Assembly (NCBI RefSeq): GCF_900638025.1
Contig: NZ_LR134481.1
Coordinates: 868,001 to 932,000 of the forward strand
Length of the DNA: 64,000 nt
Source: Haemophilus parainfluenzae
GTDB lineage: Bacteria > Pseudomonadota > Gammaproteobacteria > Enterobacterales > Pasteurellaceae
Direction of reading: 5' to 3'
The notes under the pieces were generated by a model. That model was not told where the DNA came from. It ran no database searches and was given only the letters and a program-made list of their open reading frames with translations. Position numbers and translations under genes: made by a program. Below, one piece after another: positions 22,971-34,527 of this stretch (positions are counted from its first letter, which is position 1; each line of letters opens with the position of its first letter).

Positions 22971-24572
22971 ATGACTCTATCTTTTATTCTTAGTGTTTTT
23001 CCCATCATTTTATTAATTTATTTAATGGTAAAGCGTAATGCATTACCTTCTTATGTTGCATTACCTTGGATTGCAACTTTAGTGATGGGCGTTCACCTTC
23101 TTCATTTTAATACCGACATCGTAACGATTAGTGCGAATGTGACTGCTGCTATTGTGGCTGTTCAAACACCAATTACGGTGATTTTTGGGGCGATTCTGTT
23201 TAATAAATTTTCAGAAGTATCTGGTGCAACCGATACGATGCGTAAATGGTTAGGCAATATTAACCCAAACCCAGTTGCACAATTAATGATTATCGGCTGG
23301 GCATTTGCTTTTATGATTGAAGGCGCAAGTGGCTTTGGTACGCCAGCTGCGATTGCCGCACCAATTTTAATGGGATTAGGTTTTAATCCATTAAAAGTCG
23401 CCATGTTAGCTTTGGTGATGAACTCAGTTCCGGTTTCTTTTGGAGCAGTAGGTACACCAACTTGGTTCGGTTTTGGTCCGTTAAAATTAGATTCAAAATC
23501 GATTCTTGAAATTGGCTCGATGACAGCGTTTATTCACTCCATTGCGGCATTAGTGATTCCATTGATGGCATTACGCATCATGGTGACCTGGAAAGAAATC
23601 CGTCAAAATATTGTTTTTATTTATATCAGTGTATTTTCTTGTATCATTCCTTTCGCCATCATAGCTCAATTTAACTATGAATTCCCATCATTAGTGGGTG
23701 GCGCAATTGGTCTCTTTATTTCTGTATTTGTAGCGAATAAAGGTATTGGTTTAGCGAAAGTTGAAAACAAGTTAGATAATAATGCGGTTAGTGCGGGCCA
23801 AGTTGCTAAAGCATTACTCCCTACTGGTTTATTAATTTTATTCTTAATCGTTACACGTATTCCTGAATTAGGCTTAAAAGGCTTAATGAATAACAAAGAT
23901 GTGTGGTTCTCCACCGTGTTAGGTTCATTAGGTACATTTGAAGTCAGTAAAGGTTTAATTTTTAGTTTGAAAAATATCTTTGGTTCAGAAGTAAGTGAAA
24001 GCTATAAACTACTTTATGTGCCTGCGTTAATCCCATTTGTCATTACCGTATTAATTTCATTACCACTTTTCGGCGTGAACTTCAGCAGAGCAAAAGGTAT
24101 TTTTAGTGCAAGCTTAAGCCAAGTAAAAAATCCATTTATTGCCTTAATGGGAGCCTTAGTGATGGTAAACTTGATGTTAGTAGGTGGCGAGCATTCGATG
24201 GTGAAAATCATCGGTCGTACCTTTGCAGAAGTGACCGGTAGTGACTGGACAATCTTCTCATCCTTCTTAGGTGCGGTAGGTGCATTCTTCTCGGGGTCAA
24301 ATACGGTATCTAACTTAACATTCGGTAGCGTACAATTATCGACCGCTGAAACCACCGGTTTATCTGTGACCTTAATTCTTGCGTTACAATCAGTCGGTGG
24401 AGCGATGGGTAACATGGTATGTATTAATAATATCGTAGCCGTTTCTTCCGTATTGAATATTCAAAACAAAGAAGGAACAATCATTAAGACTACGATTGTA
24501 CCAATGGTCGTTTACGGTATCATTGCAGCCCTTTGCGCAAGTTTCTTAATTCCGCTATTCTATGCGCTCTAA
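22971..24572 (+). CDS. lctP: L-lactate permease
   Basis: A 533-residue inner-membrane protein of the LctP family with about 12-14 membrane segments. Motifs: EGASGFGTPAAIAAPILMGLGF near residues 114-135 and SVQLSTAETTGL/ALQSVGGAMGNMVCINNI toward the end (about 450-490). It imports lactate with protons. AGAGG site before the ATG. It heads a run with lutABC, giving uptake plus oxidation in one locus. Confidence 0.95.
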   Translation: MTLSFILSVFPIILLIYLMVKRNALPSYVALPWIATLVMGVHLLHFNTDIVTISANVTAAIVAVQTPITVIFGAILFNKFSEVSGATDTMRKWLGNINPNPVAQLMIIGWAFAFMIEGASGFGTPAAIAAPILMGLGFNPLKVAMLALVMNSVPVSFGAVGTPTWFGFGPLKLDSKSILEIGSMTAFIHSIAALVIPLMALRIMVTWKEIRQNIVFIYISVFSCIIPFAIIAQFNYEFPSLVGGAIGLFISVFVANKGIGLAKVENKLDNNAVSAGQVAKALLPTGLLILFLIVTRIPELGLKGLMNNKDVWFSTVLGSLGTFEVSKGLIFSLKNIFGSEVSESYKLLYVPALIPFVITVLISLPLFGVNFSRAKGIFSASLSQVKNPFIALMGALVMVNLMLVGGEHSMVKIIGRTFAEVTGSDWTIFSSFLGAVGAFFSGSNTVSNLTFGSVQLSTAETTGLSVTLILALQSVGGAMGNMVCINNIVAVSSVLNIQNKEGTIIKTTIVPMVVYGIIAALCASFLIPLFYAL

Positions 24573-24584
24573 AATAGAGGCAAA

Positions 24585-24613
24585 AAGCAACCGTACTTTA
24601 TCGGCGGTTGCTT
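24585..24613 (+). terminator. Hairpin between lctP and lutA
   Basis: AAGCAACCG pairs with CGGTTGCTT, followed by AACTTTT. May be a partial terminator setting the lctP to lutABC ratio. Confidence 0.55.
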
Positions 24614-24668
24614 AACTTTTATCGAATATTTTACTTTTTATTTTCTATTACTGTTGGAGTAATTATTT

Positions 24669-25400
24669 ATGAACGTAAATTTCTACGTTACCTGTATTGC
24701 TGACGTAGTAAAGAGCGGTGTGGCGAAAAACACCGTATTACTACTGGAGAAACTCGGTTGTAATGTTATCTTCCTTGAAAAACAAGGCTGTTGCGGGCAA
24801 CCTGCATTAAACAGCGGTTATACCAAACAAGCCATCCCTGGCATGAAAAACTTAGTCGAAACCTTTGAAGTGAATGATTATTCCATCGTTGCCCCTGCAG
24901 GTTCCTGTGTTTATGCGATTAAAAACTATCCTGACTATTTCACCAAAGTGGGTGAATTAGATTGGGCAGAGCGCGCTAAAAAAGTGGTGGATCGTTTCTG
25001 TGATTTAACCGATTTTATTGTCAATAAACTTGGTGTAACGGATGTCGGCGCATATCTGCCAGGTAAAGCAGTTTATCACCCTTCTTGTAGCTTATCTCGA
25101 AAATTAGGTATTGTTGATGAGCCCATTGCGCTTTTAAAAGGAGTGAAAGGTTTAGAATTGCTTCCTATTCATAATCAGCAAACTTGCTGTGGTTTTGGGG
25201 GAACTTTCTCTGTGAAAATGGCAGAGATTTCTGGCGAAATGGTGAAAGAAAAAGTTGAGCATATCGAAGAGGTTGAACCGGAATATTTAATCGGTGCAGA
25301 TGTCAGCTGTTTATTAAATATTGGTGGTCGTTTACAACGTGAAGGTAGCCATATCAAAGTGATGCACATTGCTGAAGTATTAATGCAAGGGGAGAGATAA
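24669..25400 (+). CDS. lutA: Lactate utilization protein A (LldE/YkgE)
   Basis: A 243-residue CCG-domain protein. Two Cys-rich motifs, QGCCGQPALNSGY (about 40-52) and TCCGFGGTFSVK (about 172-183), are those of heterodisulfide-reductase-like subunits that hold iron-sulfur centres. With LutB and LutC it oxidises L-lactate to pyruvate. One base separates it from lutB. Confidence 0.95.
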   Translation: MNVNFYVTCIADVVKSGVAKNTVLLLEKLGCNVIFLEKQGCCGQPALNSGYTKQAIPGMKNLVETFEVNDYSIVAPAGSCVYAIKNYPDYFTKVGELDWAERAKKVVDRFCDLTDFIVNKLGVTDVGAYLPGKAVYHPSCSLSRKLGIVDEPIALLKGVKGLELLPIHNQQTCCGFGGTFSVKMAEISGEMVKEKVEHIEEVEPEYLIGADVSCLLNIGGRLQREGSHIKVMHIAEVLMQGER

Positions 25401-25401
25401 T

Positions 25402-26814
25402 ATGTCACTAAAAACCAGTCATCTTCCTTTTAAAGCGCGTGTCGATCATGAAGTGCATAACACTATCATGCGTAAAGCGGTAGTGAAAGCCCAAGAAACT
25501 ATTGGTGCTAACCGTCAAAAAATGGTGGACGAATTAGGTCATTGGGAAGAATGGCGTGATTTATCTAAACAGATTCGTAACCATGTTTTAGCTAATTTAG
25601 ACGCCTATTTGTATCAATTGAGCGAAAAAGTGATTGAAAATGGCGGTAAAGTGTATTTTGCTGAAACAGCCGAAGAAGCGAGTGCTTATATTCGCAAAGT
25701 AGCATTAGAGAAAAATGCAAAGAAAATCGTAAAATCCAAATCCATGGTGACAGAAGAAATCGGTTTAAATGATGTGCTTGAAAAAGAGGGCATGCAAGTG
25801 ATCGAAACCGATTTAGGGGAATATCTATTACAAATTTCAGGTGATAAACCGTCCCATATCGTTGTGCCAGCAATTCATAAAGATCGTCACCAAATCCGCA
25901 AAGATTTAGCTGAGCGACTCGGCTATGAAGGTGAGGAAACTCCAGAAGATATGACGAGTTTCGTACGTAAAAAAATTCGTCAAGATTTCTTAGAAGCGGA
26001 TATCGGTATCAGTGGTTGTAACTTTGCCGTTGCGGAAACCGGCTCAGTTTGTTTGGTGACAAACGAAGGTAACTTACGTTTAGCGACGACATTGCCGAAA
26101 ACGCATATTGCCGTGATGGGAATGGAGCGTTTAGCGCCAACTTTCCAAGAAGTGGATGTGTTAATTACGATGCTTGCTCGTAGTGCGGTAGGGGCGAAAT
26201 TAACCGGTTATAACACATGGTTAACGGGTCCTCGTGTTGCAGGTGAAACTGATGGACCTGAAGAATTCCATTTGGTTATCGTGGATAATGGTCGTTCAGA
26301 TATTTTAGCTTCTGAATTCCAAGAAGTTTTACGTTGCATCCGTTGCGGCGCCTGTTTGAATACCTGTCCGGCATATCGTCAAATCGGTGGTCATGGTTAT
26401 GGTTCTATTTACCCGGGTCCAATTGGTGCAGTGATTTCTCCATTACTAGGTGGCTACGATGAGTTTAAAGAATTGCCGTATGCTTGTTCATTATGTAATG
26501 CGTGTAACTCAGTCTGTCCGGTGCGTATTCCATTAGCACAGTTAATCTTAAAACACCGCGAGAAAATGGTAGAGTTAGGTAAAACTCCTGCGATGGAGCG
26601 TTTATCTATTTTTGGTTTCACCACAGCCAATGCTAACCCAACACTATGGAAAGCTGGTGTGAATATTGGAGCAAAATTAGCGGGTAAGTTGATTAAAAAT
26701 GGGAAAGCACCAATCACATTTGGCGCATTGGGTGAATGGACAAAAGCACGAGATTTACCACAAGCAGATGGTGAAAGTTTCCGTCAATGGTTTAATAATA
26801 GAGAGAGAGGATAA
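25402..26814 (+). CDS. lutB: Lactate utilization iron-sulfur protein B (LldF/YkgF)
   Basis: A 470-residue protein with a LUD domain in the first 300 residues and two 4Fe-4S motifs: CIRCGACLNTCPAYRQ (about 313-328) and CSLCNACNSVCP (about 363-374). It passes electrons from lactate oxidation. GGGGAGAG site. Coupled to lutA and lutC. Confidence 0.95.
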   Translation: MSLKTSHLPFKARVDHEVHNTIMRKAVVKAQETIGANRQKMVDELGHWEEWRDLSKQIRNHVLANLDAYLYQLSEKVIENGGKVYFAETAEEASAYIRKVALEKNAKKIVKSKSMVTEEIGLNDVLEKEGMQVIETDLGEYLLQISGDKPSHIVVPAIHKDRHQIRKDLAERLGYEGEETPEDMTSFVRKKIRQDFLEADIGISGCNFAVAETGSVCLVTNEGNLRLATTLPKTHIAVMGMERLAPTFQEVDVLITMLARSAVGAKLTGYNTWLTGPRVAGETDGPEEFHLVIVDNGRSDILASEFQEVLRCIRCGACLNTCPAYRQIGGHGYGSIYPGPIGAVISPLLGGYDEFKELPYACSLCNACNSVCPVRIPLAQLILKHREKMVELGKTPAMERLSIFGFTTANANPTLWKAGVNIGAKLAGKLIKNGKAPITFGALGEWTKARDLPQADGESFRQWFNNRERG

Positions 26815-26819
26815 TAAGC

Positions 26820-27518
26820 ATGGATTTACAAAATCGCGAAAATTTTCTTAATAAATTAGCGGCGAAAATGGGTAAAGCCCGTGCTATCGTACCTGAACCG
26901 ATGGACGCACCAGTCAATACATACCCAACTGAGCGTTTAACCCATTTAAGCGCGGTTGATTTAGCGAATGAATTTACCAATTCAGCTAAAACCATGATGG
27001 TGGACGTAAATGTGTGTAAAGAGTCTGATGCAGTACAAACCTTACTTGCTCTCTGTGAAAAATATGGCGGCGGTAATGTTGTGCTTAATTCCGATGAAAG
27101 ATTGACCGTACTTGGTATTCCTGCGGCGCTTGAAGCGAAATATACTTGCTATACATGGTCACCAGAAACGGCACAAGATAATATTAGTTTTTCTGAAAAA
27201 GCTAATCTTGGTGTGGTTTATGCAGAATATGGTTTGGCGGAAACTGGCGGAATCGTCTTATTCTCTGACGCAGATCGTGGACGTTCAGTGAGTTTATTAC
27301 CTGAAAAATCAATTGTTGTTGTACGTAAAAGCCAAGTACTACCACGTGTTGCACAAGTGGCGAAAGTATTACACGATAAAGCACAACAAGGCGAGCGTAT
27401 GCCATCTTGTATCAATATTATCTCAGGTCCAAGTTCAACCGCAGATATTGAATTGATTAAAGTGATTGGCGTACATGGTCCAGTAGCAAAAATCTATTTA
27501 GTCATTGATGACTTATAA
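26820..27518 (+). CDS. lutC: Lactate utilization protein C (LldG/YkgG)
   Basis: A 232-residue LUD-domain protein; core includes GVVYAEYGLAETGGIVLFSDADRGRSVSLLP near residues 138-168 and NIISGPSSTADIELIKVIGVHGP near 200-222. Third subunit of the LutABC L-lactate oxidation system. Followed by a strong terminator. Confidence 0.94.
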   Translation: MDLQNRENFLNKLAAKMGKARAIVPEPMDAPVNTYPTERLTHLSAVDLANEFTNSAKTMMVDVNVCKESDAVQTLLALCEKYGGGNVVLNSDERLTVLGIPAALEAKYTCYTWSPETAQDNISFSEKANLGVVYAEYGLAETGGIVLFSDADRGRSVSLLPEKSIVVVRKSQVLPRVAQVAKVLHDKAQQGERMPSCINIISGPSSTADIELIKVIGVHGPVAKIYLVIDDL

Positions 27519-27535
27519 GAATCATCCATGATGAA

Positions 27536-27561
27536 AAGAGAGAAATATAATGTTCTCTCTT
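27536..27561 (+). terminator. Terminator of lut operon
   Basis: AAGAGAGAA-loop-TTCTCTCTT then a run of T. Confidence 0.8.
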
Positions 27562-27615
27562 TTTTTATTTTTTTAAAATCCGCTATAATTCTGAAAAACT
27601 CATGAATTGAACACT

Positions 27616-28734
27616 ATGACTTATTATCTTGGCATTATGTCTGGCACCAGCCTTGACGGGGTGGATATTGCCCTTACTGACATCCAATCGAATCAAACCA
27701 AATTAATTGCGGCAGATTTTACGCCGATGCCGACAAATTTACGCGAAAAAGTGACCGCACTTATTCAATCGGGTGAAACGTCGTTACAAGCATTGGGTGA
27801 ACTCGATCATCAATTTGGCTTGCTTTATGCCGATTGCGTCAATGATTTTTTACGTAAACACCAGTTAAAGCCAGAACAGATTGATGCCATTGGCTGCCAT
27901 GGTCAAACAGTGTGGCATTCCCCAAAAGGTCAATTTCCGTTTACCATGCAAATTGGTGATATGAATTTATTAGCCGCTAAAACAGGCATTACGGTCGTTG
28001 GTGATTTCCGACGCAAAGATATGGCGTTTGGTGGACAAGGGGCGCCTTTAGTGCCGGCTTTTCATCAAGCGGTCTTTTTTGAGCCTCACTGGGCAACGGT
28101 GGTGCTGAATATTGGCGGTATTAGCAATGTATCGTTATTGATACCCGAACAGCCTGTCATTGGCTTTGATACGGGAACGGGTAATACCTTGCTCGACCAA
28201 TGGATCGAAAAACATCAAGGTAAAGCTTACGACAAAAATGGTGAATGGGCGGTTTCAGGTCAAGTGAATCCAGATTTGTTAGCGGCATTATTAGATGAAG
28301 ATTTCTTTCAACTGCCACCACCAAAAAGCACGGGGCGTGAATTATTTAATTTGGCTTGGCTAGAGAATAAAATTCAAAAAATAGCAGGCAAAACGACCGC
28401 ACTTTTACCACAAGATGTGCAAGCCACCTTGGCTGAATTTACCGTGCAAAGCATTGTTTTAGCCCTTAATAATATTCAGACGACATTACCATGCAGATTA
28501 CTTGTTTGTGGCGGAGGTGCTAAAAATCAGGCGATCATGAATGGTTTAAAACAGGCATTACCAAATTGGCGTATTCAACTGACGACGGAATTAGAACTTG
28601 ATATCGATTATGTGGAAGCGGCAGCTTTTGCTTGGTTGGCTTATCGTCGTATGCATAATTTACCCGCGAATTTGCCGAGTGTGACGGGCGCCACAAGTGC
28701 GGTCAGTTTAGGAGCGATTTTTCCAAAGGAATAA
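27616..28734 (+). CDS. anmK: Anhydro-N-acetylmuramic acid kinase
   Basis: Start at ATG 27616 ([20 protein letters not shown]); no strong ribosome site. The 372-residue kinase opens the anhydro ring of anhMurNAc and makes MurNAc-6-phosphate in cell-wall recycling. Motifs: MSGTSLDG at the front, [29 protein letters not shown] (about 134-153), and GFDTGTGN. Three bases separate it from murQ, the next enzyme of the pathway. Confidence 0.95.
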   Translation: MTYYLGIMSGTSLDGVDIALTDIQSNQTKLIAADFTPMPTNLREKVTALIQSGETSLQALGELDHQFGLLYADCVNDFLRKHQLKPEQIDAIGCHGQTVWHSPKGQFPFTMQIGDMNLLAAKTGITVVGDFRRKDMAFGGQGAPLVPAFHQAVFFEPHWATVVLNIGGISNVSLLIPEQPVIGFDTGTGNTLLDQWIEKHQGKAYDKNGEWAVSGQVNPDLLAALLDEDFFQLPPPKSTGRELFNLAWLENKIQKIAGKTTALLPQDVQATLAEFTVQSIVLALNNIQTTLPCRLLVCGGGAKNQAIMNGLKQALPNWRIQLTTELELDIDYVEAAAFAWLAYRRMHNLPANLPSVTGATSAVSLGAIFPKE

Positions 28735-29646
<912 letters not shown>

Positions 29647-29656
29647 GCAAAAATAA

Positions 29657-29681
29657 AACGCTAGGCATCAAACCTAGCGTT
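29657..29681. terminator. Bidirectional terminator between murQ and mutase
   Basis: AACGCTAGG-CATCAAA-CCTAGCGTT flanked by A and T runs. Confidence 0.85.
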
Positions 29682-29706
29682 TTTTATTATTTAATAGTTT
29701 GCTCAA

Positions 29707-31365
29707 TTAGCAATCCTGTTTGCCGTAAGCATCTTGACGAAGGATTTGACGAACGCCTTCATCAAATTGTGCTAAAACTTGATCCGCGTCTTTTGGATCT
29801 TTACCGCGAGCATCAAGATAGAACTTGATTTTCGGTTCAGTACCAGATGGACGAACGATTAAGCGGCTACCGTTTTCTAATACGAATACAAGGATGTCGC
29901 TTTGGCGATCAGTTTTAGTGTGGTCGATGAATTGTGCCACTTTAACACCACCTACTTCAGCTGGAGGCGTGTTACGAAGTGCGGTCATTAATTTACCGAT
30001 TTCAGATAAATCGCTTACACGGATAGAAATTTGACCACTTACATAAGCACCGAATTCTTGTGTGAAGTCATTGGCGTAATCCGCTAAGGTTTTACCTTGT
30101 GCTTTTAAGTGACGCACTAAATCTAAGAATACGATCGCCGCTGAAATACCGTCTTTATCGCGTACTTTATCTGGGTCTACTAAGTAACCAAGCGCTTCTT
30201 CGAAACCGAATAATAAGCCTTGAACTTTACCGATGTATTTGAAACCAGTTAAGGTTTCTTCTGATTGGAAGCCGTATTTTTTCGCAATTTCAGCAAGTGC
30301 TGGAGAAGATACTAAAGAACACGCTAATACGCCTTTCTCGCCTTTTGCATGGTATTGTTTTGCTAAATACCAACCTAAGAAGCAACCTACTACGTTACCG
30401 TGTAAAGGTTTCCAGTTACCTTGTGCATCTGGAACAGCCACTGCTAAACGGTCTGCATCAGGGTCATTGGCAATAATGAATTCCGCATTGTGTTCTTTTG
30501 CCACTTTAATGGCTAAATCTAATGCACCTTTTTCTTCTGGGTTAGGGAAGTTTACTGTTGGGAATGTGCCATCTGGCCATACTTGTTCTGCCACAATATG
30601 AGGTTGTGGAAGACCTGCTTTGGTTAAGGTTTTGCTTAATACTTCATAGCCTACACCATGCATTGCGGTATAAACGTAGTTAATGTCTGATTTAGGCTCT
30701 TTAGCAAGAGAAGCGGTTTTTTCGATATAAGCATTAACTACTTCATCATCTAACACCACATAATCTTGGCTACGTGGTAAATCTTTTACATTGCCCGCTG
30801 CGACTTTATCGATCAAGGCTGCGATATCTTTGTCAGCAGGAGAAACGATTTGGCCACCGCCGTTCGCTTTACCTAAATAAACTTTATAACCGTTATCTTC
30901 CGGTGGGTTGTGGCTTGCGGTAACCATAACACCCGCAGTGGTGTCAAAATATTGGATTGCGTAAGCTAATACTGGAGTGGGTAATTTACGTGGAAGTAAG
31001 TAAGCTTTCACGCCTGCACCCGCCATGATTTCAGCGGTATCACGTGCGAAAACATCAGAGTTTTTACGACCGTCGTAACCAATCACGATAGAAGGTCGTT
31101 TGTCGTAATCTTTTAAATAATCCGCTAAACCACCTGCTGCTTGTGCTACTAAAACACGGTTCATCCCCATAGGGCCTGCTTGTAATGGTCCACGAAGCCC
31201 TGCAGTACCAAATTGTAAACGGCCACTAAAGCGAGCTTGTAATTCAGATTGTGCTTTTTTATCACCATTTTTCGCCGCAGTTAAAAGTGCGGTTAATTCT
31301 GCGTGAGTTTCTGCATCAGGATCTTGGTTTAACCAGTTTTGTGCAATATCAAAAAGCGTTGTCAT
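29707..31365 (-). CDS. Alpha-phosphohexomutase (phosphomannomutase/phosphoglucomutase)
   Basis: A 552-residue enzyme of the PGM2-like branch. Active-site phosphoserine loop TASHNPPEDNGYKVYLG near 143-160; metal loop ANDPDADRLA near 300; sugar loop GFEEALGYLVD near 393; phosphate loop RPSGTEPKIKFY near the end. It interconverts hexose 1- and 6-phosphates for LOS and glycogen sugars. H. influenzae has a close homologue annotated as phosphomannomutase; real substrate not decided by sequence. Confidence 0.88.
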   Translation of the reverse strand: MTTLFDIAQNWLNQDPDAETHAELTALLTAAKNGDKKAQSELQARFSGRLQFGTAGLRGPLQAGPMGMNRVLVAQAAGGLADYLKDYDKRPSIVIGYDGRKNSDVFARDTAEIMAGAGVKAYLLPRKLPTPVLAYAIQYFDTTAGVMVTASHNPPEDNGYKVYLGKANGGGQIVSPADKDIAALIDKVAAGNVKDLPRSQDYVVLDDEVVNAYIEKTASLAKEPKSDINYVYTAMHGVGYEVLSKTLTKAGLPQPHIVAEQVWPDGTFPTVNFPNPEEKGALDLAIKVAKEHNAEFIIANDPDADRLAVAVPDAQGNWKPLHGNVVGCFLGWYLAKQYHAKGEKGVLACSLVSSPALAEIAKKYGFQSEETLTGFKYIGKVQGLLFGFEEALGYLVDPDKVRDKDGISAAIVFLDLVRHLKAQGKTLADYANDFTQEFGAYVSGQISIRVSDLSEIGKLMTALRNTPPAEVGGVKVAQFIDHTKTDRQSDILVFVLENGSRLIVRPSGTEPKIKFYLDARGKDPKDADQVLAQFDEGVRQILRQDAYGKQDC

Positions 31366-31495
31366 GATGTTTTCTCCTTGTAAAAAGTAATTCTGGATAG
31401 ACTAACGGAAAATGGATCGGATTAAAACGACTATTTTTCTTTTTTCCTGAAAAGATAAGCTTTTTTTGATCGCAATCGTTTTCTAATAAAATAAA

Positions 31496-31520
31496 AACAG
31501 CGTAAAATATTCACGCTGTT
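31496..31520 (-). terminator. Terminator of lldD
   Basis: AACAGCGT/ACGCTGTT hairpin with a T-rich 3' side on the minus strand. Confidence 0.7.
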
Positions 31521-31549
31521 AAATGATTTTAGATTATGAAATTTAAAAT

Positions 31550-32692
31550 TTATTTGCTGAAATCCACTAACGCATCACGAGTAATATCTGTGATATTCTT
31601 ATTGCTTGTTAGCGTCATTGCTACACGCATTTCTTTATGAAATATATCGAGCATATTCTCTACGCCGCGTTGACCATCTGCTCCAAGAGCATATACAAAA
31701 GAACGACCAATCATAGTAGCATCAGCACCTAATGCGATCATACGTACTACATCTAATCCATTACGAATACCACTATCTGCAAGAATTTTTATATTACCTT
31801 TGACTGCATCAGCGACATAAGGTAAAGCTTGAGCTGTTGATGGCGTACCATCTAGTTGTCTACCTCCATGGTTGGATACCACGATCCCATCAGCACCAAA
31901 GCGAACAGCATCTTTAGCATCTTCAGCATCTAAAATACCTTTGATAACCATAGCACCATCCCAATAATCACGTATCCATTCTAAATCTTTCCACGAAATA
32001 GAAGGATCGAAGTTGTCAGTTAACCAACCAATGTAATCATCTAACCCTACTGGTTTACCCATATATTGAGAAACATTACCTAATGTAAATGGACGCCCCT
32101 TCATGAGCATATCGTAAGACCATAATGGATGAGTGAAGCCTTGTAATGTTCGACGAAGCCATTTATATTCGCCACTCATGCCTGAATGCATATCACGATA
32201 ACGTGCACCAGGGGTTGGCATATCTACAGTAAAGACCAATGTCTTACAACCTGCTGCTTTTGCTCGTTCGAGCGCATTTTTCATAAAGCCTCGATCTTTT
32301 AGAACATAAAGTTGGAACCACATGGAACGTTTGAGTGTTGGAGCTACTTCTTCAATTGGACAAATTGATACAGTTGAAAGCGTAAATGGAATACCTTTGT
32401 TATCGGCAGCTTTTGCGGCTTGAACTTCACCACGACTTGCGTACATGCCACATGCACCTACAGGAGCCAATACTAACGGCATAGAAAGCTTTTCACCGAA
32501 TAATTCAATTTCAGTATTTAATTGAGACATATCATTGAGCACACGTTGCCGTAATGCTATGTTAGATAGATCGCTTACATTACGTGTAAGTGTATGTTCG
32601 GAATAAGAGCCACCATCAGCATAATGAAACATAAATGGAGGAACCTTACGTTTAGCAACTTGACGATAATCGTTTGCGGATGAAATAATCAT
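31550..32692 (-). CDS. lldD: FMN-dependent L-lactate dehydrogenase (quinone)
   Basis: A 380-residue alpha-hydroxyacid dehydrogenase. FMN and catalytic residues: [19 protein letters not shown] (about 71-89), the catalytic-His motif [14 protein letters not shown] near 272-285, and [28 protein letters not shown] near the end. It feeds electrons from L-lactate to quinone at the membrane. It is separate from lctP-lutABC, so the strain has two L-lactate oxidation systems. Confidence 0.95.
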   Translation of the reverse strand: MIISSANDYRQVAKRKVPPFMFHYADGGSYSEHTLTRNVSDLSNIALRQRVLNDMSQLNTEIELFGEKLSMPLVLAPVGACGMYASRGEVQAAKAADNKGIPFTLSTVSICPIEEVAPTLKRSMWFQLYVLKDRGFMKNALERAKAAGCKTLVFTVDMPTPGARYRDMHSGMSGEYKWLRRTLQGFTHPLWSYDMLMKGRPFTLGNVSQYMGKPVGLDDYIGWLTDNFDPSISWKDLEWIRDYWDGAMVIKGILDAEDAKDAVRFGADGIVVSNHGGRQLDGTPSTAQALPYVADAVKGNIKILADSGIRNGLDVVRMIALGADATMIGRSFVYALGADGQRGVENMLDIFHKEMRVAMTLTSNKNITDITRDALVDFSK

Positions 32693-32790
32693 ATTTACCT
32701 CATTATTAATGATAACTATTATCTTCTATTGTAAGTTAAATTCATTAATAAAGGTATTAGTTTTTGAAGATTTGTAATTGGGCAATAAAA

Positions 32791-32821
32791 AATGCACGAT
32801 TTTCCATCGGAATCGTGCATT
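32791..32821 (-). terminator. Terminator of lipoprotein gene
   Basis: AATGCACGATT pairs with AATCGTGCATT; T run on the minus-strand 3' side. Confidence 0.8.
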
Positions 32822-32852
32822 TAATTGATTTTGATCGTGAAGAGTGAAATTA

Positions 32853-33422
32853 CTAAAGGAGGAGAGCTGAACCCCATTTAATAATATCAAAGAAGAATTT
32901 GTTTTGATTGGTGGCAATACCATCACCCGTTTTCTTCAATGTACCATCGTCATTTTTGGTTTCATCTACCATGCCATTTATATATTGACCTTTTACGACA
33001 TCTAAATCTTCTTTGGCTTGAGTTCGTAAGATTTGACATGCTTTAGGATCTAACGAGTCAACATCCCCGACTTCTGTACGGAATTTCTTAAATTGATAAG
33101 TTGCGTAATTCATTGATTTTTCATCTTTTTGAATCATTTTCACATAGTTTTCCCCGATGATTTTTTCTAACGGATAGAAAAAGACATATTGGGAATGAAT
33201 GTAGCTATCTTCTTTAGCGAAGTGTTGTTGTTGAATTCGGGTCAAATTCGGATAGATACATTGTTCAGCTTGTTTACTTGACGTTGCCCATTTTCTTGCA
33301 TTTACGTCAGAAAGTAGATAATCAGCTTGTGCAAATTCTGCAGGGATCGACGATTGTGATGAGCTAAATAAACCACAAGCACTTAAGAGTACAGTTGCGC
33401 CGAAAATAATAAATTTTCTCAC
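32853..33422 (-). CDS. Pasteurellaceae lipoprotein of unknown function
   Basis: A 189-residue predicted lipoprotein starting with GTG after AAGGAAAT. Signal [17 protein letters not shown] has its lipobox Cys at residue 16, then a Ser-rich linker. The globular part (about 28-189) has two Cys (about 55 and 130) and many charged residues. I believe it belongs to a Pasteurellaceae-restricted family (DUF5358-like), but cannot name a function. Confidence 0.7.
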   Translation of the reverse strand: MRKFIIFGATVLLSACGLFSSSQSSIPAEFAQADYLLSDVNARKWATSSKQAEQCIYPNLTRIQQQHFAKEDSYIHSQYVFFYPLEKIIGENYVKMIQKDEKSMNYATYQFKKFRTEVGDVDSLDPKACQILRTQAKEDLDVVKGQYINGMVDETKNDDGTLKKTGDGIATNQNKFFFDIIKWGSALLL

Positions 33423-33574
33423 TTAAATTTCCTTATAATATCTAGATTGCCAAAATTTTAGCAACAACAATCTGATTGTAAAGTGATTATCTAATAGCGA
33501 CGTGATTTTCTTTCCCGAAGTAAAAAACTTCCGTTATAATGACCGCACTTTTTACACTTATAAAGGAAAGAACA

Positions 33575-34432
33575 ATGCAAAATCCAAAAGATGATGTTTT
33601 ATATGCACCAGTTGAGTGGGTTGATCATAGCGAAGGTTATACTGATATTCGTTTCCACAAATCGACTGATGGTATTGCAAAAATTACGATTAATCGTCCA
33701 GAAGTGCGTAACGCATTTCGACCGCAAACAGTTAAAGAAATGATCCATGCTTTTTCTAACGCTCGTTTCGATGAAAAAATTGGCGTGATTGTGTTAACCG
33801 GTGAAGGCGAAAAAGCATTCTGTTCTGGTGGTGACCAAAAAATTCGTGGTGACTACGGCGGTTACAAAGATGAAAGCGGTGTACATCACTTAAATGTATT
33901 GGATTTCCAACGTGATATTCGTACTTGTCCAAAACCAGTTGTAGCAATGGTGGCTGGATATGCAATTGGTGGCGGCCACGTACTTCATATGTTATGTGAT
34001 CTAACCATTGCAGCAGAGAATGCGATTTTTGGTCAAACTGGTCCTAAAGTAGGTTCATTTGACGGTGGCTGGGGTGCAAGCTATATGGCGCGTTTAGTTG
34101 GTCAGAAAAAAGCTCGCGAAATTTGGTTCTTATGCCGTCAATATAATGCGCAAGAAGCATTAGATATGGGCTTAGTGAATACAGTCGTGCCTTATGCTGA
34201 TTTAGAAAAAGAAACCGTGCGTTGGTGCCGTGAAATGTTGCGTAACAGCCCAATTGCGTTACGTTGCTTGAAAGCTGCATTGAATGCGGACTGTGATGGT
34301 CAATCAGGTTTACAAGAACTCGCGGGTAATGCAACCATGTTGTTCTATATGACTGAAGAAGGTCAAGAAGGTCGTAACGCGTTTAACGAAAAACGCGCAC
34401 CAGACTTCAGCAAATTCAGACGTAATCCTTAA
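33575..34432 (+). CDS. menB: 1,4-dihydroxy-2-naphthoyl-CoA synthase
   Basis: Start at ATG 33575 ([15 protein letters not shown]) with AAAGGAAAG; 285 residues, the usual MenB length. Crotonase fold: [14 protein letters not shown] (about 40-53), [16 protein letters not shown] (about 84-99), [23 protein letters not shown], and the oxyanion and catalytic region [15 protein letters not shown]. Makes DHNA-CoA for menaquinone. menC lies two genes on, separated by a glycosyltransferase. Confidence 0.97.
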   Translation: MQNPKDDVLYAPVEWVDHSEGYTDIRFHKSTDGIAKITINRPEVRNAFRPQTVKEMIHAFSNARFDEKIGVIVLTGEGEKAFCSGGDQKIRGDYGGYKDESGVHHLNVLDFQRDIRTCPKPVVAMVAGYAIGGGHVLHMLCDLTIAAENAIFGQTGPKVGSFDGGWGASYMARLVGQKKAREIWFLCRQYNAQEALDMGLVNTVVPYADLEKETVRWCREMLRNSPIALRCLKAALNADCDGQSGLQELAGNATMLFYMTEEGQEGRNAFNEKRAPDFSKFRRNP

Positions 34433-34442
34433 TTTTGACATA

Positions 34443-34484
34443 AAAAGTGCGGTTCAAAATCAGTGTGTTTTTAACCGCACTTTT
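34443..34484. terminator. Uptake-signal inverted pair (terminator) after menB
   Basis: AAAAGTGCGGTT (34443-34454) and AACCGCACTTTT (34473-34484). Two DNA uptake signals in inverted pair. Confidence 0.8.
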
Positions 34485-34527
34485 GAAAATATATTGAAAT
34501 TTTTATTGCTATTTGGAAATTATTTTT

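Noticed and set aside
24014..24415. 133-codon minus-strand frame within lctP
   Set aside because: Shadow of a strongly conserved permease frame; composition unlike a real protein.
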